DNA from: Bacteroidota bacterium
GTDB taxonomy: Bacteria > Bacteroidota > Bacteroidia > Chitinophagales > Saprospiraceae
Reading direction: 5' to 3'
NCBI GenBank assembly: GCA_018969455.1
Contig: JAGWYI010000230.1
Coordinates: forward strand, 1 to 6,868
DNA: 6,868 nucleotides
Positions 1-5,992 of the stretch are shown here, piece by piece (positions within the stretch are counted from its first letter, which is position 1; each line of letters starts with the position of its first letter). The position numbers and the translations under genes were made by a program. Below the pieces are notes generated by a model. That model had not been told where the DNA came from. It saw nothing but the letters and a program-made list of their open reading frames with translations, and searched no databases.

Positions 1-2
1 GA

Positions 3-1478
3 GCGCGACAACATTTGAAAGAGGCATTTCAGTATATGGAACAATGGGGCGCGCAGGCAGTATGCACCCGCCTTTTGCACGATTATCCCGATGCACTCAA
101 CGGGAGCAGCAAACGGAAGGCGGAGGCTTTGTACGCCACAGGAGCGGGTTCTATCGACTTTAAAACAGTGTTGAAGGCCTCTCAGGTGCTATCCAGCGAA
201 ATCGATCTCTCCAAATTACTCGCCAACCTGATCCGGATCACCATTGAAAACGCCGGCGCACAGTGTGGCTACCTCCTCGTAGAAGGCGGTCCAACCGGTT
301 GGACCATCGAAGCCTCGGGCGCAATCGAACAACCAGAGGTAAACACCCGGATCAGCATCCCGGTTGCCAATAATACGACCGAACTGGCTTTGGCAGTGGT
401 CAATTATGTATCCCGTACCCGAAAAGCTGTGGTGCTGGAGGAAGCCACACAAGACCAGCGGTTTTCGCTCGACCCCTATGTGGTCGCCAGACGCCCGAAA
501 TCCATCGCATGCTATCCCATCGTGAATCAGGGGCAACTCATTGGTATTCTCTACCTGGAAAATAACCTGGCTGCAGGCGCATTCACGCCCGAACGCGCCG
601 AAGTACTGGGTCTTTTATCGGGTCAGGCAGGAATTTCACTCCAGAATGCCCTCCTTTTTGATCAGGTGAAATCCCTGAACCGCGCCTACGAACGCTTTGT
701 ACCGAAAGAATTTCTCAAATATTTAAACAAAGAACGCATCACCGATGTAAAACTGGGCGACCATTTACAGCAGGAAATGACTGTGATGTTTGCCGATATC
801 CGCAGTTTTACCATCCTCTCGGAACGCCTGAGCCCGAGAGAAAACTTTCAGTTTATCAACGATTACCTCGGCATGATGGAGCCCGTCATCCGGAAATACC
901 ATGGATTTGTAGACAAATACATCGGAGATGCCATTATGGCGCTTTTCCCAACCAGCGCCGATGATGCCCTGCAGGCCTCCCTCGAAATGATGGACAAACT
1001 TGCCGAATTTAATCAAAACCGGACAGAAGACATCCGAATCGGTATTGGATTGAATACCGGAAACCTCATTCTCGGCACTGTTGGCGGACAAGACCGCATG
1101 GAAAGCACGGTCATTTCCGATGCGGTAAACATTGCCTCCCGCATTGAATCCATGACCAAAACCTATGGGGTCAATCTGCTCATCAGCGAAAATACGTACG
1201 CACGCCTGTACGATCCGGAAATTTATCCCATTCGACTGCTGGATCAGGTGGCGCCAGAGGGGAAAACCGGGAAAATTGCCATTTACGAGGTGTTGGCAGG
1301 TGAGGAGCCCGAAATTCTGGCCCTTAAAAAGGAGGATCTGAGCAAATTTGAAAAGGCTTTGCTTTCCCTGAAACTGGCCGATAATGCCCGGGCAAATGCC
1401 TTGTTTCAGGAAATCGTGTTGAAAAACCCGGGCGATAAACCGGCGCTATTCTTTTTGCAACAAAGTCTCCAATCCTAA
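3..1478 (+). CDS. GAF domain-class III adenylate/guanylate cyclase, C-terminal part of a larger signalling protein (5' truncated)
   Basis: The reading frame is open to the window edge, so the TTG at 15 is not the true start; residues below count from it. Residues 1-25 (tyrosines, WGA, YP) resemble the end of the helical repeat region that precedes GAF domains in large kinase/ATPase-like bacterial signalling proteins. Residues about 50-215 form a GAF domain, a small-molecule or protein-binding sensor. A helical linker with RFVPKEFLKYL (227-237) leads to a class III cyclase domain (about 252-430). Metal-binding aspartates are D261 in FADIRSFT and D305 in GDAIMALF. K301 and T365 sit at the purine-recognition positions, and N372 and R376 in VNIASR at the transition-state positions, so the domain looks active, making cAMP or cGMP from the NTP. 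Residues 440-485 look TPR-like. Probably cytoplasmic; no membrane segment is visible. cAMP versus cGMP cannot be settled by eye. Confidence 0.93.
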   Translation, partial: ARQHLKEAFQYMEQWGAQAVCTRLLHDYPDALNGSSKRKAEALYATGAGSIDFKTVLKASQVLSSEIDLSKLLANLIRITIENAGAQCGYLLVEGGPTGWTIEASGAIEQPEVNTRISIPVANNTTELALAVVNYVSRTRKAVVLEEATQDQRFSLDPYVVARRPKSIACYPIVNQGQLIGILYLENNLAAGAFTPERAEVLGLLSGQAGISLQNALLFDQVKSLNRAYERFVPKEFLKYLNKERITDVKLGDHLQQEMTVMFADIRSFTILSERLSPRENFQFINDYLGMMEPVIRKYHGFVDKYIGDAIMALFPTSADDALQASLEMMDKLAEFNQNRTEDIRIGIGLNTGNLILGTVGGQDRMESTVISDAVNIASRIESMTKTYGVNLLISENTYARLYDPEIYPIRLLDQVAPEGKTGKIAIYEVLAGEEPEILALKKEDLSKFEKALLSLKLADNARANALFQEIVLKNPGDKPALFFLQQSLQS

Positions 1479-1542
1479 CTGGGGCAAGGGATTTTGGTCT
1501 CCAAAGGGGTTCAGAAATAAAAAACAAACCCTAATCTATACA

Positions 1543-1584
1543 TTTCATTAAATCTGTAGATTATAATCACTAAATTTAATGAAA
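1543..1584. repeat. AT-rich inverted repeat, 11-bp perfect arms
   Basis: TTTCATTAAAT (1543-1553) is repeated as its exact reverse complement ATTTAATGAAA (1574-1584), separated by 20 bases. It begins 64 bases after the cyclase stop. It could be a weak terminator stem or a protein-binding dyad. The arms are almost pure A/T and no clear U-run follows, so an intrinsic terminator is not well supported. Confidence 0.55.
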
Positions 1585-1656
1585 ATGATTGCACGCATGC
1601 TTCGGAGAGAAATTGAACGGCGTTAGTGCCGGGAAAGCCATTATTATACTTTACGC

Positions 1657-1747
1657 CGCCAGATTTTGTGCATAACGATCTTTATAAATCTTTATAAATC
1701 TTTATAAATCAGCGAAATCCATCCTGATTTATCCACAAAATCCGGCG
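1657..1747. repeat. Dyad of 19-bp arms carrying divergent DnaA-box matches around an AT-rich repeat
   Basis: The left arm CGCCAGATTTTGTGCATAA (1657-1675) and right arm TTATCCACAAAATCCGGCG (1729-1747) are reverse complements at 17 of 19 positions, with a 53-bp spacer. The right arm begins with TTATCCACA, the consensus DnaA box. The left arm, read on the minus strand, begins with TTATGCACA, which fits TTATNCACA. The boxes point away from each other and the spacer contains three AT-rich 10-mers. This resembles a small replication-origin module or a DnaA-binding regulatory site. No dnaA, dnaN or rep gene is in the window, so the role is inference. Confidence 0.5.
1681..1710. repeat. Three perfect tandem copies of TTTATAAATC
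   Basis: The 10-base unit occurs at 1681, 1691 and 1701, and a partial copy (ATC) precedes it at 1678. To the right, ATCC/AATCC words continue at roughly 9-10 base intervals up to about 1752 (1717, 1731, 1740, 1749), so the perfect copies look like the conserved end of a longer degenerate periodic array. On the minus strand the words read GGATT/GATTT. The unit is AT-rich and would melt easily; it lies inside the DnaA-box dyad. Confidence 0.8.
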
Positions 1748-1907
1748 AATCCCGGTGTATTTCGGGGCCTCGACAGCCTGGCAAAACCACCCTGTTGCGG
1801 CAGAAAAGGTAATCAGCCCAAACCAAGTGTTTTAGTGTTGTTTTTGCTGCAAATAATCTATTCAGCAGCCAGCACTTGAAATTTTATTATAGTCAAATTT
1901 AGATCCG

Positions 1908-1914
1908 TATTTTG
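1908..1914 (+). promoter_or_regulatory. Possible Bacteroidota-type -7 box for the sialidase-like gene
   Basis: TATTTTG is one base short of the TAnnTTTG consensus of the Bacteroidota housekeeping sigma factor. It lies 22 bases before the ATG at 1937 and would give a very short leader. No good TTTG -33 element is at the usual distance, so this is a weak call. Confidence 0.3.
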
Positions 1915-1936
1915 CCTCTTCAAACCTGTTTGCACC

Positions 1937-3610
1937 ATGTACAAGTCCAACTTTCCGGTATTTTTCGGCCTTTTTTGCTTTTTTCTCTTCCAGAACGCCG
2001 GATTATTTGCCCAAAATGAAAAACTCGATGATCCGTTTGTCCCCAATTCCCATTTGGTGCGGCAAACTTCGCCCGCCTACCACATGGAAGGATTGAATTA
2101 TTGGACGGTGCAGGTGAACGTAGATCCCAACGGAAAAAACATCGTGGGCGACGCCGCCAACGAGCCTTCGCTGGCCATCAATGCCCTCGATCCAAAACAC
2201 ATGGTCATCGGCTGGCGCCAATTCGATGATGTGAGCAACAATTTCCGGCAGGCCGGGTACGCCTACTCTACCGATGGTGGCCAACACTGGACCTTTCCCG
2301 GGGTGATTGATCCAGGCATTTTCCGCTCCGACCCGGTGCTGGATGCCGACGCCAAGGGCAATATTTTTTACAACAGTCTGACTTTAGACACTATTTTCCA
2401 TTGCAAAGTATACAAAAATGAGGGGGTAGGCAATTGGGACGCAGGCGTAGATGCATACGGCGGCGACAAGCAATGGATGGCCATCGACAAAACCAAGGGC
2501 CCTGGCAAAGGGAACATCTACGAAATATGGAGTTTCATCTATACGGCCTGTCAGGGAGGCAATTTTACACGGTCTACAGATGACGGCGCCTCCTATGAAG
2601 CCTGTACTGTTTTTGATTCAGAATCCCATTGGGGTACCATTGCTGTAGGCCCGGAAGGCACCATTTTCGTTTCTGCGGCCAACGGCACCGTGGCACGATC
2701 AGCCAATGCCCAATTCGAAGGCCAAACAGTGTTGTGGGATATTTTACCCGCCGATTTGGGTGGCCAACCACAGGCATTTGTACAAAACAGCCCCAATCCG
2801 GTTGGCCTTCTGGGCCAAACCTGGATCGCAAGCAATCACGCCGAAAATGCCTTGAACGGACAGTTGTATCTCTTGTGTTCAGTTAATCCCGGCAATGGGG
2901 ACCCGGTGGATGTGATGTTCAACCGCAGTACCGACAATGGCGAGACCTGGGACTTGCCTATGCGCCTGAACGACGACGACCCCAATGCGCCCAACTGGCA
3001 ATGGATGGGTACCATGTCGGTAGCTCCGACTGGCCGCATCGATGTCGTTTGGCTCGATACACGCGACAACCCCGGCACTTATTTGTCGTCTTTGTATTAC
3101 ACCCATTCCTACGATGGCGGATTGAGCTGGATGCCCAACCAACGCTTGTCTATGGCCTTCGACCCCTGGATCGGCTGGCCCAATCAGCAAAAAATGGGCG
3201 ATTACTTCCACATGGTTTCTGACAGCACGGGCGCCAACTTAGCCTGGGCGGGCACTTTCACTGGCGGGCAAGACGTGTATTTTACCCGGATCGAAGCCCT
3301 TAACCCGAGCGCCGTTCAGGACCTTGCGGCGCCGACGCTTATGTTGCCTGCTGCGCCGAATCCCTTCAAGGAACAATGCACCTTGCGCTACCAATTGAAG
3401 GAATCCGGCGTTGTTCGACTTGATATCCTGGATGCACTGGGCCAAACGGTGCGCATTTTTGATGCAGGAATGCAAGCGCCAGGCACACACGCGCTGCTGT
3501 GGGACGGAACCGATGGCAGCGGGCAGCGATTGCCGACCGGCATTTATTACAGCCGTATTTGTTTGGATGGAAAGGTCACGGGGATTGGGAAACTGGTGTT
3601 GATGCGGTAA
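1937..3610 (+). CDS. Secreted Asp-box (BNR/sialidase-like) repeat protein with T9SS C-terminal sorting domain
   Basis: 557 residues, exported. The ATG at 1937 opens a typical signal peptide: K3, a phenylalanine-rich hydrophobic core, and likely cleavage near A25-Q26. The body has four Asp-box motifs (S-x-D-x-G-x-x-W): STDGGQHW at 111-118, STDDGASY at 213-220, STDNGETW at 331-338 and SYDGGLSW at 391-398. Such motifs mark beta-propeller blades of sialidase-fold proteins. I cannot identify the sialidase arginine triad, so sialidase activity is not claimed; it could bind or cut a glycan, or be structural. Residues about 467-557 form a T9SS type A/FlgD-like sorting domain (APNPF, LDILDALGQ, WDGTD, LPTGIYYSR, final GKLVLMR), which directs outer-membrane translocation and usually cell-surface attachment. 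It stands alone downstream of a long repeat-bearing gap and converges on the ATPase gene. Confidence 0.9.
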   Translation: MYKSNFPVFFGLFCFFLFQNAGLFAQNEKLDDPFVPNSHLVRQTSPAYHMEGLNYWTVQVNVDPNGKNIVGDAANEPSLAINALDPKHMVIGWRQFDDVSNNFRQAGYAYSTDGGQHWTFPGVIDPGIFRSDPVLDADAKGNIFYNSLTLDTIFHCKVYKNEGVGNWDAGVDAYGGDKQWMAIDKTKGPGKGNIYEIWSFIYTACQGGNFTRSTDDGASYEACTVFDSESHWGTIAVGPEGTIFVSAANGTVARSANAQFEGQTVLWDILPADLGGQPQAFVQNSPNPVGLLGQTWIASNHAENALNGQLYLLCSVNPGNGDPVDVMFNRSTDNGETWDLPMRLNDDDPNAPNWQWMGTMSVAPTGRIDVVWLDTRDNPGTYLSSLYYTHSYDGGLSWMPNQRLSMAFDPWIGWPNQQKMGDYFHMVSDSTGANLAWAGTFTGGQDVYFTRIEALNPSAVQDLAAPTLMLPAAPNPFKEQCTLRYQLKESGVVRLDILDALGQTVRIFDAGMQAPGTHALLWDGTDGSGQRLPTGIYYSRICLDGKVTGIGKLVLMR

Positions 3611-3622
3611 AAACCCGATACC

Positions 3623-4810
3623 TTAAAACACACAAGCCCCCCAGATAAAATCCCGCCATTCATCGCCGGGCGGCGTTTTCCCAATAACCGCGTTTTCGGT
3701 GAATCCTGCAGAAGCGGCCCGGCCGATCAGCATGGATTTATCGCCCAGGTGCGGCGTCTCTTTCACCTCGAAAGCCGTGGTTTGATCGACCACAAAATCA
3801 ATTTCTTGGCCGGATCTCCGCCGGTAATAATTCACTTTTTGCCCGCGTTTCATCAATTGCAGGTAAATCGCGTTTTCAAAAACCTGACCGCTGCTGACCT
3901 GGGCAAGCGTATTCAGCAAACCCGTATCGGCAAAATAAACCTTGTTCCGATGCGCTATTTCTTTGTCAACGCTGCGCGCGAAGGGCGCAACCAAATGAAT
4001 AAAATACGTTTTTTGCAGTAAATCAATGTAGCTGGCGGTTTTTCGTCGGTCCATTCCGAGCAAGGCACAAACTTTTGAAACATCCAGCTCCGTTCCTGTG
4101 CGGGCCGCCAACAATCGAATCAATTTATAAAGGGTGCCACTTACTTCAAAATCAGCCACCAAGCGAATGTCCAGATCAATATAAGCATTGATTACATCCT
4201 TTAACATGCGTTGTTTTTCCTTTTCACCCTCCATCAACACCACTTCCGGGAAGCCTCCCAGGCGCAGGTATTCCTCGTACAGATTTTTAAAACGGAAATA
4301 CAGACTTTGTTGAAACGGCTGCATTTGAAAACGGTTCAGGACCGATCCTTCTTCCCCTTTAAACTGGATAAATTCCATAAAATCCAGCGGAAACATCTCA
4401 AAAATATGTTTGCGGCCGGCCAGGCTTTCCGAAAAGCGGTTTTTCAAATAAAATGAACTGGAGCCTGTTACGATAAATTTCAGATTTGGGTAAGTGTCGT
4501 AAAACCACTTCAGCGCGCTGGTAATTTGTGGCACCAATTGAATTTCATCCAGCCCGATCACGGCGGGTTTGGTAAAATCGATCCCTGCGATTTCAAGATC
4601 AATCTGGATGTCGCGATACGTCATTTGCTGGAAGGTGAAGCGGTTTTCCACCCTTTCCAGATCGAGATATACTTTGTTTTCATGGGGCACTTTTCCCAAT
4701 AAAAACTTGAGCGCTGTGGATTTTCCCACGCGACGCATACCGGTAATGACCGTAATCTGCTTTTGTTGCAGGTGTTCCTCCAGTTCCGGGAATATTTTTC
4801 TAAGTATCAT
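3623..4810 (-). CDS. P-loop ATPase with DUF4143 C-terminal domain
   Basis: 395 residues if started at the ATG at 4810, where similarity to the family begins (MILRKIFPEL). The frame runs on to a GTG at 4891, but those 27 codons are made of the leader repeats and are probably not translated. Walker A is GMRRVGKST (24-32) and Walker B AVIGLDEIQ (83-91, D88/E89). TGSSS (115-119) fits the sensor-1 strand, and LAGRK (130-134) is a conserved arginine patch. The DUF4143 part contains LGGFPEVVL (184-192) and a C-terminal EIDFVV...FEVK segment. There D338, E348 and K350 match the D-ExK core of the PD-(D/E)XK nuclease fold; in this family the fold is usually of unknown activity. Function is not established; these ATPases are common, often scattered, and sometimes sit in accessory or defence regions. 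Its 3' end lies 12 bases from the convergent gene. Confidence 0.93.
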   Translation of the reverse strand: MILRKIFPELEEHLQQKQITVITGMRRVGKSTALKFLLGKVPHENKVYLDLERVENRFTFQQMTYRDIQIDLEIAGIDFTKPAVIGLDEIQLVPQITSALKWFYDTYPNLKFIVTGSSSFYLKNRFSESLAGRKHIFEMFPLDFMEFIQFKGEEGSVLNRFQMQPFQQSLYFRFKNLYEEYLRLGGFPEVVLMEGEKEKQRMLKDVINAYIDLDIRLVADFEVSGTLYKLIRLLAARTGTELDVSKVCALLGMDRRKTASYIDLLQKTYFIHLVAPFARSVDKEIAHRNKVYFADTGLLNTLAQVSSGQVFENAIYLQLMKRGQKVNYYRRRSGQEIDFVVDQTTAFEVKETPHLGDKSMLIGRAASAGFTENAVIGKTPPGDEWRDFIWGACVF

Positions 4811-4818
4811 GCGTACAA

Positions 4819-4890
4819 TTTGCACACAAAGTTGCGGATTATTTGCAACTTTTGCACACCATATATAATATTTTGTACAAAATTTGTACA
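4819..4890. promoter_or_regulatory. Operator-like array of four TTTGYACA motifs upstream of the ATPase gene
   Basis: TTTGCACA occurs at 4819 and 4851, and TTTGTACA at 4872 and 4883, all in one orientation. Start-to-start gaps are 32, 21 and 11 bp, close to three, two and one helical turns, so the sites would lie on one face of the DNA. The last two overlap a perfect dyad TGTACAAAATTTGTACA (4874-4890) and the 12-bp palindrome TTTTGTACAAAA (4871-4882). A reverse-oriented copy, TGTGCAAA, is at 4917-4924. A possible minus-strand -7 box (TAGTATTG, one mismatch to TAnnTTTG) lies at 4898-4891, just upstream of the dyad, so a bound regulator could block transcription. No regulator gene is in the window. 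Confidence 0.55.
4828..4852 (-). repeat. 8-bp perfect inverted repeat in the ATPase leader
   Basis: AAAGTTGC (4828-4835) and GCAACTTT (4845-4852) are exact reverse complements separated by 9 bases. The element ends 17 bases before the ATPase ATG on the minus strand. In the transcript it could form a stem-loop just before the start codon; on DNA it could be a second operator. Each arm abuts a TTTGCACA motif. Confidence 0.55.
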
Positions 4891-5021
4891 CAATACTATA
4901 CTTGATGTGCAGGGAATGTGCAAAAAATCAAATGTAAGATATAGGAAATGTCATGCATTCGATCTAATATGCTCAGGAACAACCCTTAAGAAAATATCCA
5001 GAAAAAAGACAAAATGGAAAC

Positions 5022-5437
5022 TTAAGCAAAATGCTTATCCCGAAAATCCCGAACAAAATCTATCAAAAAGTCTTGTTTTTCGATTTCATCTAGCCGGTCG
5101 TACGCATTGCCTTTAAAAAGACAGGGTATTCATTAAAATCGGCACATCCACGCGCTTCACCATAAGGCAGGATACCGGCAAATGGTCATCCTGAAAGCGT
5201 TTTAAAATGGAAGGTATTTCCTGTTCGTGAACAAATTTTTTCTCCCTTGACAGATATTCTGGCGCCGCCATTATAACGATGCCATCGCAGGTTTCAATTT
5301 TGCCTAATATTTGTTTTTGCCAAGCTTCATCGTACAGTAAATCCCGATCGTACCAGACCTCGAACAAATCACTGTGCCCGTCCATGTATTTTTTCAACTC
5401 CTTCAATTCCTGTTGGTATTCCTTCGCATACGCAATA
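5022..5437 (-). pseudogene. TIR-domain protein gene, 5' truncated by an IS and frameshifted
   Basis: The frame from 5437 to a stop at 5113-5115 encodes a TIR-like domain of 107 host residues. It starts IAYAKEYQQEL (first strand and helix) and continues with FEVWYDRDLL (BB-loop region), AWQKQILGKIETCDGIVIM (helix and core strand) and EYLSREKKFVHEQEIP. The last segment carries a glutamate (codon at 5218-5220) at the position of the NADase catalytic Glu in related TIRs. The stop is not the natural end: skipping one T in TCTTTTTAAAGG moves into a frame that runs 30 codons to a TAA at 5022 and reads KGNAYDRLDEIEKQ, then FLIDFVRDFRDKHFA, a fitting last TIR helix. At the other end the frame runs into the IS to a TTG at 5469, so its first 11 residues are IS-derived. 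TIR domains cleave NAD or make signals in bacterial immunity; this copy is probably inactive. The damage is directly visible, while catalytic ancestry is inference. Confidence 0.8.
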
Positions 5438-5448
5438 GAGTTGTTGCG
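5438..5448 (+). repeat. Left terminal inverted repeat of the IS
   Basis: GAGTTGTTGCG exactly matches the reverse complement of 6412-6422. The outside dinucleotide TA is shared by both ends, so either the true repeat is 13 bp or, as is more usual for this family, TA is the target duplication. Confidence 0.88.
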
Positions 5449-5475
5449 ACGTAACTGATTGACAATCAAAGTATG

Positions 5476-5483
5476 TATTTTTG
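5476..5483 (+). promoter_or_regulatory. -7 promoter box for the transposase
   Basis: TATTTTTG is an exact match to the Bacteroidota TAnnTTTG box, 17 bases before the ATG at 5501. No clear TTTG -33 element is at the usual distance. A perfect small palindrome, GATTGACAATC (5457-5467), sits just upstream, inside the IS end, and could bind transposase or a repressor. Confidence 0.5.
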
Positions 5484-5500
5484 CGGCAAATCGTATTACT

Positions 5501-5992
5501 ATGGCAATTAACTATAAAGAAGTTAGAAACGATCGACAGTGGAAAGCGAGTACAGGGTTGTCAGAAGAACAATTTTTTACTTTGGTAAAAATGTTTGGCG
5601 AAGCCTATGAACAACTGTTCGGAGTTTCGATGGTTGACCGCCAAAATAATTCAACCAATGAGAGCACCTTTAAGACCTATGAAGATCTGCTTTTCTTTTC
5701 GCTTTACAGCTTGAAAAGCGGCCTAACTTACGATCTTTTAGGTCTTACATTTGGTTTGGATGGGGCGAATGCATATCAAAATCAGGCGCTTGGATTACGT
5801 GTACTTCGTGCAGCGCTTGAAGGTGGTGGGCATATGCCCAAACGTGCATATCAAAGCGTGGAGGAGTTCAAAGAACATTGGTCCAGCGAAAGCGAAATCC
5901 TGATAGATGCAACTGAACAACGAAGACAAAGACCTGGTAATCAACAAGAACAAAAAGAAGATTATAGTGGCAAAAAAAAGCCCACACCCTGA
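5501..5992 (+). CDS. IS5-family transposase, upstream frame (OrfA)
   Basis: The ATG at 5501 (MAINYKEVRN) is preferred over the ATG at 5459 because it follows the promoter box, whereas the earlier one lies before it. Residues about 55-105 form a helix-turn-helix-like DNA-binding region (KTYEDLLFFSLYSLKSGLTY, then LLGLTFGL) as in IS5-family transposases. The first catalytic aspartate is D136 in ILIDATEQ, followed by the family-typical QRP and DYSGKKK. In the zero frame translation ends at a TGA (5990-5992), just after the A-run, giving 163 residues with the binding domain but only one of the three catalytic residues. This short product could act as a transposition inhibitor, as frame-A products do in other IS elements, but that is inference. 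Confidence 0.87.
   Translation: MAINYKEVRNDRQWKASTGLSEEQFFTLVKMFGEAYEQLFGVSMVDRQNNSTNESTFKTYEDLLFFSLYSLKSGLTYDLLGLTFGLDGANAYQNQALGLRVLRAALEGGGHMPKRAYQSVEEFKEHWSSESEILIDATEQRRQRPGNQQEQKEDYSGKKKPTP
5974..5980 (+). other. -1 ribosomal frameshift site A AAA AAG
   Basis: A run of eight A (5972-5979) followed by G contains A AAA AAG in the correct phase: zero-frame codons are AAA (5975-5977) and AAG (5978-5980). Slipping back one base at this heptamer gives AAA then GCC and continues as KAHTLKFLILANGKKH, the natural sequence following DYSGKK in this family. A one-base assembly or replication error in the A-run is the alternative. I did not find a clear stimulatory hairpin by eye. Confidence 0.75.

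Larger units (their letters stand above)
1479..1936. other. 458-bp intergenic region with several repeats
   Basis: I see no convincing gene here. The stretch holds a weak 5-bp stem with a 3-nt loop just after the cyclase stop (1493-1505), which is too short for a clear terminator. It also holds an AT-rich inverted repeat (1543-1584), a 91-bp dyad with DnaA-box-like arms (1657-1747), a triple 10-bp tandem repeat (1681-1710), and a possible promoter at its right end. A 15-codon ATG frame at 1579-1626 is rich in arginine but has no ribosome-binding site and is probably chance. Confidence 0.7.

Noticed and set aside
15..17. TTG as start of the cyclase gene
   Set aside because: The frame is open to base 3 and the first residues match the end of an upstream helical region, so the gene begins outside the window.
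1579..1626. Short ATG frame reading MKMIARMLRREIERR
   Set aside because: Only 15 codons, no ribosome-binding site, and no regulated structural gene close downstream to make a leader peptide plausible.
1618..1658. 6-bp inverted repeat CGGCGT/ACGCCG
   Set aside because: Short arms with a 29-base loop are expected by chance.
1681..1710. CRISPR-like or direct-repeat array
   Set aside because: The copies are 10 bp and contiguous with no spacers, so this is a simple tandem repeat.
2003..3490. Several frames of 60-110 codons overlapping the Asp-box gene on both strands
   Set aside because: All lie within a single strong gene with signal peptide, repeats and sorting domain, and none shows a recognisable motif.
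4811..4891. 27-codon N-terminal extension of the ATPase from a GTG
   Set aside because: These codons consist of the leader dyads and motifs. The encoded peptide is cysteine-rich and unlike the ATPase family, whose similarity begins at the ATG at 4810.
4763..5116. 117-codon plus-strand frame
   Set aside because: It runs antisense through the ATPase start, the operator-like leader and the TIR 3' end, and shows no domain.
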